Counted from the stretch's first letter, positions 11,900 to 22,748 are shown. The stretch: DNA of 64,000 nucleotides from Coffea arabica (GCF_036785885.1 NC_092322.1:11430466-11494465), one strand, 5' to 3'. Notes: generated by a model not told the origin, from the letters alone. Translations and numbers: made by a program.

Positions 11900-12700
11900 T
11901 AGGCCTACAAACGAATCAAGTCACTCATGAGTGCTCGTGAGCCAATTCAATCAAGCCTCGATTCGAGCACAAAAGAACTCAGCTCATTAGTTAACGAATC
12001 ACTCGATTATATATATAATTTTTATTTTAATAATAAAATTACATATATATTTTTAATAGTTTATTATTTGTTAAAGAAAATTTACTATTTTATTCATTTT
12101 TTAAAAAATAGAATGATTTTTTTTTTACTCGAACTCGACCTCGACTCGCGTAGAATTTAAGATCTAGTTCGAGTTCAAACTTGGTAACATTGAGTTGAGA
12201 TTCGACTGGATTAGCCTAAAGATCAACTCGATTCGGATACGTCTGCAACTCTAGGTGACAACAATTAAGAAAACTCCTCATTCTAACATTAAAAAGAAAA
12301 TGGGGGGAAAATATAACGACAAAGTTTCTTCAAGGTTTCAGAGTTTCAATTCGAATTCTGTAACAACTTGTATTCCATCATCTTATTATACCAAAAGATA
12401 AGTCATGGGTTCTATTACCATGACTTCCATGTTTTTCCTCTTACAGATGACAACAATTAGAAAATTCGTCATTCTAACATTCCAAAAAACAGGCATTGAC
12501 AGATTGAAGTTTGGATTCTTTTCACATTTCGCCTTCACACACATTAATGTTAGAATTGATTCCTTTCACATTTCGCCAAAAAGACTGGTCACGACTCAGT
12601 AATAAATATCAGCACAATCAAACTTTCTTCGAAGTTTCAAGAGTTTCAATTTGAATTGCATAGCAACTTGTATTCCATTTATCCGAAAATCTTCAATCCA
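11500..12700. repeat. Degenerate triplicated block upstream of the TolB-like gene
   Basis: The phrase GTTTCAGAGTTTCAATTCGA followed by ATT..TAACAACTTGTATTCCAT occurs at about 11774-11815, 12334-12377 and (more diverged) 12632-12678. Accompanying phrases also repeat: CACGACTCAGTAATAAA at about 11596 and 12589, GATTCTTTTCACATTT at about 11548 and 12517 (GATTCCTTTCACATTT at about 12558), and ATATAACGACAAA at about 11751 and 12311. After removing the hAT insertion at 11900-12253 the copies are a few hundred bp long. The last copy ends about 170 bp before the long reading frame, so promoter sequence may have been duplicated. Confidence 0.7.
11900..12253. mobile_element. Old hAT-type MITE
   Basis: About 354 bp, starting TAGGCCTACAAACGAATCAAG-like and ending with the inverse-related GTCTGCAACTCTA. 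Subterminal regions are rich in CTCGA/TCGAG phrases and the centre is AT-rich. Flanks are TATGACAA on the left and GGTGACAA on the right, a decayed 8-bp duplication. The paralogous block at about 12440-12480 shows the uninterrupted sequence (CAGATGACAACAATTA), which confirms the insertion. It is related in layout to the element at 17275-17646 but more diverged. Confidence 0.65.
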
Positions 12701-12850
12701 AGAGAAAAGGAAAACATATTTTATTGTTGATCCCTTTGCGGCGAACGGACAAAGCAACATAAGATTGTTATTACTATTAATATAGCAATAAATCCGAGAC
12801 CGACGGTCCAGAAAGTAGATTGATGAGTGATGAAGACTTGAAGACCCAAA

Positions 12851-15010
12851 ATGCCAGGAAGCCTTCGTCAGCTATTCTCTTCTTCTCTGTGTATGTGGCC
12901 CTGCCCTCGAACTCAATTCCTCAACCACCATAAACGACGTCATCCCATACGCATGATCTATCCTTCCCATATAAATTCTCTCTTCACGATCGCAACCACC
13001 ACCTTTCCACTCCACTCCCCCTTAGTTTACCTCAAACCCTCCAACTTTTCCATGGACCCATCTGGAACCATCGTCTTCTCCACCGTCGGAGTAACCCAGT
13101 ACGGCTTCGATATCTTCTCTGTCAAGCTTCCGAACCTCACCCAGCGCCGCCTCACTGACGGTGTCTCCATTAACTTTAACGGCCAGTTCCTGGACGAAAA
13201 CGAGGAGAGCCTCGTTTTCGTCTCCGAAAGGTCCGGTTCTCCTAGGATCTACCTTTCCAAACCCGAGCTCTCGGAACCGGAGCTCCTCCCGTCTCCACCC
13301 GAAAGCCTGTTCCATGATCGTCCCGTTATCAAGAATCAACGGGCCTACTTCATTTCAGCTCATGAAGAGCCCGATAAGCTGTTTAAGAGCTGGTCGGCTT
13401 TGTACTCGACCCGGCTGGATGATAAGAAAGTACGCCGGTTGACGCCGCCTGGTGTGGCTGATTACAGCCCGTCCGTTTCTCAAAGCGGGAAGTTTATCGC
13501 CGTGGCTTCATATGGGTCTCGTGATTGGACCGGTGAGTTTCACGAGCTACAAACGGATATTGTTGTTTTTCCAGAATCAGACCAGAACGCCCGAGTTACG
13601 GTCTGCCAGCACGGTGGCTGGCCAACCTGGTCGGGTGACTCCACCATCTATTTCCACCGCCAATCAGACGATGGATGGTGGAGCATTTACCGGGTCGATC
13701 TACCCCAAAATTCTGACCTCTCCGATGCCCCGTATTTACCTGTCCGGGTCACCCCTGCTGGTGTCCACTGCTTCACGCCTGCAGCCATGCATAACGCCAA
13801 GAAACTCGCCGTGGCCACCCGTCGGAGGGAGAAAAGCTACCGCCAAATTGAAATCTTTGATGCTGAATCCAAATCATTTTACCCAGTGACTGAAACATTA
13901 AGCCCGAAATTCCATTGCTACAACCCGTTTTTCTCTCCGGACTCTACTTTTCTCGGATACCACCGATTCCGAGGCGAGTCAGCTCAACCCGGCGAGTCAA
14001 TCGTCCCTTTCCTCGAAAAAGTATCCTCTCCAATAAAAGGGCTGGAAATGTTGAGGTTAAATGGTAATTTCCCTACGTTTTCACCGTCGGGCGAATTCAT
14101 AGCCTACACTCCCGACTTCGAAGCTAATTCCGGCTTGAAAGTCATCAAATCGGACGGTTCAAAAAGATGGGTTCTATTCAGAAACCGTGTGACATTTTAC
14201 CTGTCATGGAGCCCTGTTGAAAAAAACGTGATCTTCACGTCAATCGGGCCAATTTTCCAGTCATCCAGGACGACGGTCCAGATTGCACGAGTCACATTTG
14301 ACCCAGCAAATCTAACCGCCGATCGCGACGCAGAAATTCCCGTTGACATCAAAATTCTGACCAATGAGGATACGGGGAATAATGCGTTTCCTTCCTGTTC
14401 GCCCGACGGAAAATTTATCGTCTTCCGTTCGGGCCGCTCCGGGCATAAGAATTTGTACATCGTTGATGCCGTTAACGGAGAATTTAACGGCGGGAGCATC
14501 CGTCGATTAACGGACGGACCGTGGATCGACACCATGCCTAGCTGGTCGCCCGATGGGAAATGGATTGCGTTCTCTTCAAATATGCATAATCCGGATGACG
14601 TGGAGCATTTTAGCATATATGTCATTGGGGCGGACGGGTCGGGTCTTCGGAGGATCCGCATAGCGGGTAACGAGGGTTCGGGGGGATTGGATCGGGAGAG
14701 ATTGAACCACGTTTGTTGGAGTGCGGATTGTGAGTGGTTGTTATTCACGGCCAACTTGGGTGGCGTTACGGCGGAGCCGGTGTCGTTGCCGAATCAATTT
14801 CAGCCGTACGGGGACTTGTACATGGTGAGAGTGGACGGAACCGGGCTGAGGAGGCTGACATGGAATGGATACGAGAATGGGACGCCAGCCTGGTATCCGA
14901 CGGGTGGTGACGTGGAATTGGACATGGGAAGATTGATGAATTTGAAGAGGAGTGAAACAGTTGGTGATAAGTTGAAGGGTGATTTTATTGAGCCTCTGTG
15001 GTTGCATTGA
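12851..15010 (+). CDS. TolB / DPP6 N-terminal-like WD40 beta-propeller protein
   Basis: A single-exon frame of 719 aa matching the plant TolB-related proteins of the Arabidopsis At1g21670/At1g21680 type. PD40/WD40-like beta-propeller repeats run through most of the protein; the repeated motif is seen as FPSCSPDGKFIVFRSGRSGH, MPSWSPDGKWIAFSSNMHN, FPTFSPSGEFIAYTPDF and PTWSGDSTIYFHRQSDDGWW. The C-terminus is PYGDLYMVRVDGTGLRRLTW followed by NGYENGTPAW and EPLWLH. No catalytic serine-hydrolase domain follows the propeller. The molecular role is not established; a protein-binding scaffold is an inference. Homologues begin at the equivalent of M68 (MDPSGTIVFSTVG, ATG at 13052), so the first 67 residues may be 5' leader that happens to be open, or a species-specific extension. 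GC content is clearly higher than in the flanks. Long antisense frames here are shadows of its codon bias. Confidence 0.9.
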   Translation: MPGSLRQLFSSSLCMWPCPRTQFLNHHKRRHPIRMIYPSHINSLFTIATTTFPLHSPLVYLKPSNFSMDPSGTIVFSTVGVTQYGFDIFSVKLPNLTQRRLTDGVSINFNGQFLDENEESLVFVSERSGSPRIYLSKPELSEPELLPSPPESLFHDRPVIKNQRAYFISAHEEPDKLFKSWSALYSTRLDDKKVRRLTPPGVADYSPSVSQSGKFIAVASYGSRDWTGEFHELQTDIVVFPESDQNARVTVCQHGGWPTWSGDSTIYFHRQSDDGWWSIYRVDLPQNSDLSDAPYLPVRVTPAGVHCFTPAAMHNAKKLAVATRRREKSYRQIEIFDAESKSFYPVTETLSPKFHCYNPFFSPDSTFLGYHRFRGESAQPGESIVPFLEKVSSPIKGLEMLRLNGNFPTFSPSGEFIAYTPDFEANSGLKVIKSDGSKRWVLFRNRVTFYLSWSPVEKNVIFTSIGPIFQSSRTTVQIARVTFDPANLTADRDAEIPVDIKILTNEDTGNNAFPSCSPDGKFIVFRSGRSGHKNLYIVDAVNGEFNGGSIRRLTDGPWIDTMPSWSPDGKWIAFSSNMHNPDDVEHFSIYVIGADGSGLRRIRIAGNEGSGGLDRERLNHVCWSADCEWLLFTANLGGVTAEPVSLPNQFQPYGDLYMVRVDGTGLRRLTWNGYENGTPAWYPTGGDVELDMGRLMNLKRSETVGDKLKGDFIEPLWLH

Positions 15011-15386
15011 GAGATGCTATTTAGCTTTCTTTTTACTGTTTATTTTAAACATGTACTAGTAATAATTGTTGTGGGGGTTTTTTTTTTTTCTTGACGAAAT
15101 AAGAGTTGTGTTACAGTGTCATTAATAATTAATAAAAATACGAGTGCAAATGCATAAGATTAAAAATAAAAAAAAAATAAGTAAATAACTGAAAGATTGG
15201 AATTGTAATACTAACTACAGTAGCATTTACTACTGCTAGTCGGTCACTGTCACTTTTTTATTTGGGGCCTTTTTGAGTTTTGAATGACTGACGTTGCCAA
15301 CTGGAGTGGAGTGGAGTGGTTGAATGACTGACGTGACTTAGATTTCAATAGAAGAAACTGCGGAAAGAAAAAGAAAAAAAAAAGTA
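15011..15386. other. 3' flank of TolB-like gene
   Basis: Contains the presumed 3' untranslated region, a T run near 15080 and a GAGTG(GA) microrepeat at about 15304-15320. No gene seen. Confidence 0.4.
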
Positions 15387-15520
15387 TGTTTCGATTGAGT
15401 ATTATTTAAAATATTATTTAAAATAATTATTAAAATATTTTTCGAGATGTTATGTATCTAAAATAAATAGATAATTAAAAATATAAAAAAAAATTTAAAA
15501 AATATATCTTTAATACAAAC
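15387..15520. mobile_element. Degenerate 'GTTTGGAT'-type MITE remnant
   Basis: Begins ATGTTTCGATTGAGTATTATT and ends TAATACAAACGAAATAT, a decayed version of the inverted ends of the element immediately to the right. The interior is AT-rich with TTTAAAATA phrases. No clear target-site duplication. Confidence 0.4.
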
Positions 15521-15526
15521 GAAATA

Positions 15527-15684
15527 TTTGTTTGGATTGCGTTTTATTTGAAATATTTTTACATTTTTTGTGCTGTGATGTGTGTGAAATAAAAAGGTAA
15601 TTGAAAAGATAAAAAGATGTATTGAAAATTGTAATGATGATTTAAGTAGATAAAATTGAAAAAATAAAATACAATCCAAACAAA
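15527..15684. mobile_element. 158-bp MITE with perfect 13-bp inverted ends
   Basis: The termini TTTGTTTGGATTG (15527-15539) and CAATCCAAACAAA (15672-15684) are perfect inverted repeats, and the arms stay partly complementary inward. It has no coding capacity. Related ends occur at 29518-29848 and as remnants at about 16925-17110 and 58460-58570, so this is a multicopy family here. I could not see a clear target-site duplication, so the superfamily is left open. Confidence 0.7.
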
Positions 15685-15956
15685 CATTATCTAAAAGTAT
15701 ATCAAGACTTAGATTTTATGTTCTTCTACGTGTTCTAGAAGAAAGATGCATATAGGAGTATCATATTTGACTCCATTGGTCGAGACTCATCAGTTGTTAA
15801 AGAAACAAGAAAAGGAACTCAGTCAAAAGTCAAAACCCCTTTTCTTAAATCAATCTTTTAGCACTCTTGATTCATCAGTTGTGTCATGATAACCACAAAA
15901 AAAAAGGAAAATTAAAAATGGGCAGTCAGTCGACTCATGATGAATATTTGAAACAA

Positions 15957-16745
15957 GGGTTAATTACATTTACCTCCCTGAGGTTTGACCATATTATCAA
16001 TCAATTCCTATAATTTGTCTAAATAACGGTCTTACCTTTTGAATGATCAAATATTTAACAAAAACCCCCTTAATACCGAAAATGCCCTTATTGAGGCTAT
16101 GTTGTATTAAAAAAAGAACATATTTTTATTTTATTAACCCTGTAGCAATCCAAAAAAATAGAAAAAGTTTTTGCTTATTATTTTATAAAAACCATATATT
16201 TGCTTCCATAAATAGTTTTGAATCAATAATTATTTTAAATCTTAAAAATGAATATTAAAAATTCGATAAATTGAAAGAAAAATAAAAAAGAAGCAATTAT
16301 TTTAAATCCTTAAGTATGGTTCGAATTTGTGGTTCAAGGCATGTTGAGGAGAGCACAATGCATGTTTTCCTCAATTTGAACCATACTCCAGGAATTAAAA
16401 TAATTTTTTATTTTTTATTTTTCTTTCAATTTATCTAATTTTTAATATTCATTTTTAAGATTTAAAATAATTATTGATTCAAAACTATTTATGGAAGCAA
16501 AGATATGGTTTTTATAAAATAATAAGCAAAAACTTTTTCTATTTTTTTGGATTGCTTCAAGGTTAATAAAATAAAAATATATTCTTTTTTTAATGCAATA
16601 TGACCTCAATAAAGGGCATTTTCGGTATTAAGGGGGTTTTTGTTAAATGTTTGATCATTCAAAAGGTGAGACCGTTATTTGGACAAATTACAGGGATTGA
16701 TTGGTAATATGATCAAACCTCAGGGGAGGTAAATGTAATTAACCC
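15957..16745. mobile_element. Mutator-like hairpin element with 9-bp target-site duplication
   Basis: A 789-bp inverted-repeat element. The left end reads GGGTTAATTACATTTACC and the right end is its complement, GGTAAATGTAATTAACCC. The two arms (each about 370-380 bp) pair along almost their whole length around a short centre near 16330-16390. It is flanked by a perfect 9-bp duplication, TTGAAACAA, at 15948-15956 and 16746-16754. Nine-bp duplications and long inverted ends are typical of Mutator-like elements. It has no transposase, so it is non-autonomous. The flawless duplication and well-paired arms argue for a fairly recent insertion. Confidence 0.85.
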
Positions 16746-16924
16746 TTGAAACAAAGGTGATGATTGATGATAACGACACATTAAATAAATGAGTGCAGAC
16801 AGCCAATACTGCTAGTGGTGGGTACAATGATATAGTGCTTTTTAAAATTTCTTTTTGTGTTGTTTCTTAGTATTGTAAATATTAAATTCAATTTTGGTTT
16901 TTTTTCCAAGCCTTTTAATATGTC

Positions 16925-17110
16925 TAATCTAATTATAAAGTCTCAACAATATATCAAGTGTATTTGTATAGTCGATTATTTAGAATAATTTTTTGAAAAC
17001 AAATATTATAATATTTTTTTAATGTAATGTATGTAAAATAAAAATATAATTAAAAATATATTGATCGTGCAAGTAAAAAAATTTCTCGAAATACCAAACA
17101 AACCCTCTAG
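16925..17110. mobile_element. Degenerate MITE remnant of the 'GTTTGGAT' family
   Basis: Ends near ATACCAAACAAACCC on the right and has an AT-rich interior with TGTAAAATAAAAATATAATTA-type phrases shared with 15527-15684. The left end is too decayed to place. Confidence 0.35.
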
Positions 17111-17274
17111 AGTTTTGATCTGCAGGTTCGTATTTGAGTGCCTTACTCAAGGCCCAAGGAAGAACAGGATTTCCAAGGTGTACAATTGATAACAAATTGT
17201 TCAAAGAAATTAAAGCATAAAGAGAAATGAGATATTCACGGAATGTTTCAAGTGCAGTGTTTGCCACTACAACA

Positions 17275-17646
17275 TAGGGATGCACATGAGTAAGAGAGCA
17301 GCTCGGTCGAGTCTTGAGTTACTCGAGTATACAGTCAAGTTGAGTTCGAATCCGGATTTTTGCAGCTCATGATTCGACGAGCTACTCGTCGAGTAGTACA
17401 ATTTAAATAATATATATGTATTATAATTATAAAATAATCGTTATGAATATAATTTATATTGAATATACAAAATTGATCAAAACGCTCGATTGATCTGTGT
17501 ATTCGACTTGACAAGGTCGAACCTTATCGAGTCGAGTCTCGAGCTTTTAAGGATTTCCTCGAGTCAAGCTCGAGTTGAGATTCTTCGACTCGATCAAGCT
17601 CGAGTATAATCAATTATAGACCGAGTCAAACTCGAGTACACCCCTA
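17275..17646. mobile_element. hAT-type MITE with perfect 8-bp target-site duplication
   Basis: 372 bp. The ends TAGGGATGCAC and GTACACCCCTA form an 11-bp inverted repeat with two differences. It is flanked by the perfect 8-bp duplication CTACAACA at 17267-17274 and 17647-17654, the hAT hallmark. Subterminal regions carry many TCGAG/CTCGA phrases. Non-coding and non-autonomous. Confidence 0.85.
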
Positions 17647-17899
17647 CTACAACATACTTTTTACTTCGAAGAACTTTTTTCCTTTTCTATTTCAATTTGT
17701 GAAGCCGCAATTTAGATGATTAAAATTTACTTTTCAATTTTTGAAAAGAATGAAATCGACCTTATTTTTTGTCTCAATTATCCACAATTAGCCAATTATG
17801 ATTTTTTCAACTATTCAAGGTATACGTTAAGCTATTTTATTTTTCTTCTGTTAAGTTTAGAAGTTGAATCATTGATCTGAATATATTAATAAGGGACAG

Positions 17900-19200
17900 T
17901 GCTACAGTGCCTATAGTTATGGTAACGATGTTAGGGAAACCTACTATCACAGGTTTCTATTACCTTTAGTGACAAATCGAATTTTTTAGCGACTTTTTAA
18001 ATATTATATTAAAATAATTAATATTAACTTTAGTAAGTTTTTAATTAAAACTAGTAAGTATATGCCTGAAAGATAAGTTTTAGTCAAAAATAAAAATTTA
18101 CCCTTTCAATAATTTAATTTACTTATTATTTGACAAATGTTACTTTTGTTTAATTTAAACTTACTAATACTAAAAGTAAAAAATTGACATATTAAAGTAA
18201 GAAAATAATCAATTTCTGAAAACGGTTTGGGTTTCCACAACTCTCTAAATTGCTTCCCTTCTTTTTATTATCTTCTAACCTAGCGGAAGATTGTAGAAAT
18301 TTTTTCCTGGAAAAGGAAGGAGTACGATCATCATCTTATGGAACGGGATTAGCTTTTGATAAAATTTAGAAAATTGATCAAGCGGGCTAAGCAATTCTAT
18401 CATATCTTCAGGCTGAACTCTTCTGGTAGGCTTCATGCCTCAGTCTCTGTTTCTACCTTCTACTAAGCATTGATTCTCATTTCGGTCAATCAATTGGCCT
18501 GCCTAGGCGTGGAGGAAAAGCTAAATATGCTTTATAGATAGCACAGGTTCAGGAGAAAGGGTTTCCCCCCATGCAATTATTGATGATACGGGTACACCTC
18601 TATCTAATACTATGTATCGATCGTACTTCAAATTAAGAAATTTAAAAATGCGGATTATATGCATTACTGCACATTTTTATGATAATTATTGTGTAGTGTT
18701 TTACTGAGTGATCTCATCTTTAAAGCACAATGATTTTGATGCCAGATTTCAATTTTACTGTTACAAGTAGCGTCTCCTGTTCTGCTCTATGATTTGGAGT
18801 GAACTAATTTGTCGTCTCCAATCATCCATTGCACTTATTGCAAATCATTAGTCACTGTTTAATTAGCAAAATTTTGGTTGTCAAATCGGTTTTTAAGAGC
18901 CAGGGGGCGCACATTAATTGGATCAATATGGAGATTTCTCGGCAGCAAGTTTTCATCACATGTTAGTATAGATTTTTCTATGTAGACTGTATGCCAGAGA
19001 GTGATTGTTTTAGTTTGAACTTTCCTCCTCTTGGTGAAATCCTTAGAATCTGTAGTTTGTTTGGCTACAATTACATGACTGGTCGATACAGCAGCACTTT
19101 TTTTGTTTTATGTATCCTATCAGACAACAAGGATTCTCCCTCCAATATAGAGTTGAATCTGTGAGCCAGCTTAATCTGCATCTGCTAACCGACGATTTTG
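17900..19200. other. Intergenic with a repeat fragment
   Basis: 17920-18200 contains ATAGTTATGGTAACGATGTTA and TAGTAAGTTTTTAAT phrases, a short piece of the AT-rich family best seen at 26.9-29.2 kb. From 18300 to 19200 the base composition becomes more balanced and resembles intron or flank of the Rab gene fragment that follows; no P-loop (GDSGVGKSS) exon is present. Confidence 0.4.
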
Positions 19201-19213
19201 TGCCTCATTCCAG

Positions 19214-19981
19214 GTGTGAATTTTAAGATCAAGCTGCTCACTGTTGGTGGGAAGAAGTTGAAGCTTACAATTTGGGATACCGATAAGCAGATCCTATCAT
19301 TTATAGTTTTGCTAACTGTTTATGGCAGCTTTCCGAATTCTCTTTATGAAGTTCTTTTGTGCAAATATGATGATACACCTTTACTTTTATTTGTTTTTTT
19401 TTTCTATCATAGGCTCAAGTGGTAAATCTCTTTGGACCTAGAACTAGCTGTAATTTCACAAAATACAGCAGGACATTTTGCGCTTTACCTAGTACAAGTC
19501 AAATGTTTGTACTTTCTCTACTGTTCTTAACATGCCGTGCCATCCTAATTAACATTTTCCCCAGAAGTTGTTATTATATGTAAATCTCCTTATCTGTCAG
19601 AAGGTTTTGTCTTGCCATCACAGCTGATCATGCAACTTCTTCCTCCTTAAGATTAGAAACTGACAATCAGTCCTACTTCACCATGATCAGACCCAATTTG
19701 GGTTTGTATTCCTCTTTTTCCTAGTGCTGCTAATGGAAATTTATTGTTGGGATCCTTGATTCATGACTTAAAATAAACTTAGCCTCCTTTTTCATAAATA
19801 ATCCAAGCTACTACTTTCTGATGATAGTGTGCCCCTCTTGCTATTTATTTCCACTGTCCTATTATTGCATTTTTTGTTCTCCGTGATCTGATGGGGCTCA
19901 TGACACCTTTTGCAGCTGGACAAGAGAGGTTCAGGACCTTGACAAGCTCATACTATAGAGGTGCTCAAGGGATCGTTCTTG
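19214..19981 (+). pseudogene. Fragment of a RABC-type (Rab18-like) GTPase gene
   Basis: Two consecutive exons of a plant RABC gene are recognisable. Exon 19214-19282 encodes GVNFKIKLLTVGGKKLKLTI then WDT, preceded by a CCAG acceptor. Exon 19916-19981 encodes (A)[21 protein letters not shown], with TTTTGCAG before it and GTATGT after it. These cover the effector/interswitch region and switch II with the WDTAGQE motif. The donor after the first exon reads ATAAGC where GTAAGC is expected, so it would not splice normally. The P-loop exon and the NKxD/SAK exons are absent on both sides, apart from a doubtful exon at about 20379-20421. Intron-like spacing shows this is a genomic duplicate fragment, not a retrocopy. 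Confidence 0.7.
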
Positions 19982-22394
19982 GTATGTCATGGATAGATCA
20001 CTATAGATTCTTTCATATTTATGAAGCCTTTTTGTCATCCTGCAAAATAAGTTATTCTTTTAAGACGTGATTGATAAGATGAGATTTTGTTTATTTAATT
20101 GCATTATCATCTGCCACAATATTCCTTCAGTAAGGATTTTGATACAGATACATCTTGAACAAAGCTTTAATTCTGGAAGCCTTTCATTCAGTGATGTAAT
20201 TTTCTCCGCCTTCTTCTATTTCCCATTGTTCTTGTTTAACTCCATTTTATAGCTTCATCTATCAGAATATATAGTGAGTACTACACTTTTTATCGTTTAC
20301 CTGCTCCTTCCTTCCTACTCGAATCCATGTTCTGAATACTGTGAGATCCAAGCTACTTTTCGTATTTGCTACTGCAGATGATGCCAAAGAATCTGTAAAG
20401 AAGGGAATTCGCTTGAGGTGAAAACCTTCTGAAGTTTTTTGACCATGGGCTTATTTTTTGCTTATCTCTGTTGCAGATTGCTGTTAGTTATCTTGATAAT
20501 TGATATTTTAACCTTTCTGGTCAAGTTGTGCATTTCTTAATGATTGAAGGCCTGCTTTTGTTTCTGCTTCCTCTCACTAATTTGTTCTATTGTGACTGGA
20601 GTGGGTTTGAATTCAGTTAGTTAAATCGAGTCCAAGTTGCTTCCTCTCACTAATTGAATTGAGGGTTGATATCAAAGTGGGTGGCATATGATTCTAGGTA
20701 GTCAATGAATTGTTTCTTGGTGGCATAATCAGGGTAATAATCAGGGAAGGGGAACTTATTAGCTATCCCGAATAACAAGACAGAAATGAAACCATATCCA
20801 TTTTATCTTTCATATCCATTTTTGTTCAGGTGGACTTGTTCTAGTTTTGTTTGGCTCATTTCTTGTCTTGTTCATCAGATGTCTAATGACAAAAGAAGTT
20901 CCTTTGCACCTGTTTCTCTGGCTCAGTATATCTGATGCTGTCTTCCATACAAACAAAAACTTGGTCCTTAAATTAATCCAGGATCAATAGAATCTTCCCT
21001 TGTACTACTATTATATATCATTTGTCTAAATTATACTACTGCTTCATATGGATTACTGGTGGTAGTATTTTATCTTCACTCTGATGGATTTTCTGAAAAA
21101 GTTTAAATGAATAAGAAATAAGAAATTTTTGGGTTCAATTCCACCAGAATTTGGTTTATTTCTTGGTCGGAATTCTGAATTTTTACTGGATTGTTACTGG
21201 AAATGATGGAATTGATGACCCACCCCACTAGTTACAATCATGGTTGTCAAAATCGCGATCCGGATCGTAGGATCGTACGATCCTACGATCCAGAGAAGCA
21301 AAATCGATCCGGATCGCACTTAGAATCGCAAATTACATGAATCGAGCATAGGATCGCGTAGGATCGATAGGATCGTATAGAATCGTACGATCCTACGATC
21401 CTACAACGATCCTACAAAATTTTGCTAATATGCGAAATATGATATTCCATTTTGCAAGTAAATGAAAATATTTGGGGTAGGGTTATAATTTATCAAAGAA
21501 TTGAGCCTTTAATTGCAATGTTTTAATAATTTTTGCCCAAAAAGTCAAAGAAAGCACCGAATTCTTTTCCTTTCCTCAGTCGGTCAATCGGTCAGCCCTT
21601 TGGGCTTTGTCTCCTTTCCTTTGTGATGTTTCTTTTAATCTTTTCTTCATTCTCCAGCCTGCACTTTTCTTTTCTTCTCTACAGCTGCCCAGAACCCTAG
21701 ATTTATCCATCAAACCACCATTGCTGCAACTCTTACGCCTACCAACAAGACTAAATCGCTGCAAGCCTGTGGCTTCTACCAAGGAGGCAAGGACTAACAA
21801 GCTATTGCTTCAAGCTTCAAGCTCCAGCACCTGTTGGCCGTTGCTTCAAGGCACCAAGCCATGAAATCCTCTGTTGCCGCCGGATTTTGCCCATTTAAAG
21901 CTTCAAAGCTTCAAGATCCAGCACCCATGTTCCTCCAGTTTCCGTGCTGCCACCACACTGAAGCTCCGCACCAGCACTTCAATTAAAGTCACATGTGAGT
22001 CTGTTATTTTCTTGCTTGAAAATTGATATTTGGTGGAGGTGGTGATTGATAAAGTTGTGATTTTTATTTGAATTTCTTGTATTTGAACATATATTGCCTT
22101 TGATTGAATTGAGTTGAAAGGAATTATACAAAATTCTCGGACTTCTGCACGTGCAAACAAGAACTTGAGAATCTGAGATACCCTTCTCTTTATTTGCATA
22201 GAAAATTGAGAAACAACGGGAAGAATTTGATTATGAAGTTGGTTCTGTGATTCAATGCTTTTGCTTAAAATTGCGCTTAACTGCAAGGTTTTGGATTTTC
22301 GGTTCTGTTTTGACAATTTCCGCAGTGCAATAAAAAAATCAAATTGTTATCACATAAAAGGGCACAATAGTAGTTGCGAGTATGTCAAATTGTA

Positions 22395-22500
22395 GCATAT
22401 GCTTATGCTAATCTTTGGGGCCATTCAGATTTTACTGCTTCTGTTATGTCCTTCACTTATGCTTTCATTGGATTGGCACTTGGCCTTGCAAAAACCATTG
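22395..22500 (+). pseudogene. Amino-acid-permease-like exon inside the hAT element
   Basis: One frame reads ...NLWGHSDFTASVMSFTYAF then IGLALGLAKTIG and ends at a GTAATA donor. The VMSFTY..IGLALG.AK..G pattern is that of a transmembrane segment of plant AAP-type amino acid permeases, and family genes also have an intron near this point. The neighbouring AAP exons are missing. The open frame begins after a TAG at 22371, so the exon's own start is uncertain. I read it as a captured host gene fragment; assignment is from memory of the motif. Confidence 0.5.
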
Positions 22501-22748
22501 GTAATAGGACTGAATTTCTTTATAGCTGAAGAGTTGATATTTCTGCATTAGTTTTCTGAGTTGAGTGTTTATTTGGCTTCTTGAATGTCTGAAAGTTCAA
22601 TTATTTTGTTGATTATAAGGGAATTTGGGATGAAAGTAAAGTAGCCTCCTTTGCTAGCTCACTGGTTTGGCTTTATTTTTTTCAAATCAAACTACCTGCT
22701 AGCTGACTGGTTTTTGGTAACTTTCATTGTTATTGTTTGTTTATTTAG

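Noticed and set aside
13022-15007. Several long antisense and alternate-frame open stretches over the TolB-like gene
   Set aside because: They are shadows of a GC-rich coding sequence; none has family similarity.
20379-20421. Possible third Rab exon (ESVKKGIRLR after a TGCAG acceptor)
   Set aside because: Resemblance to the RABC KESER..TKKEGI region is too weak to claim.
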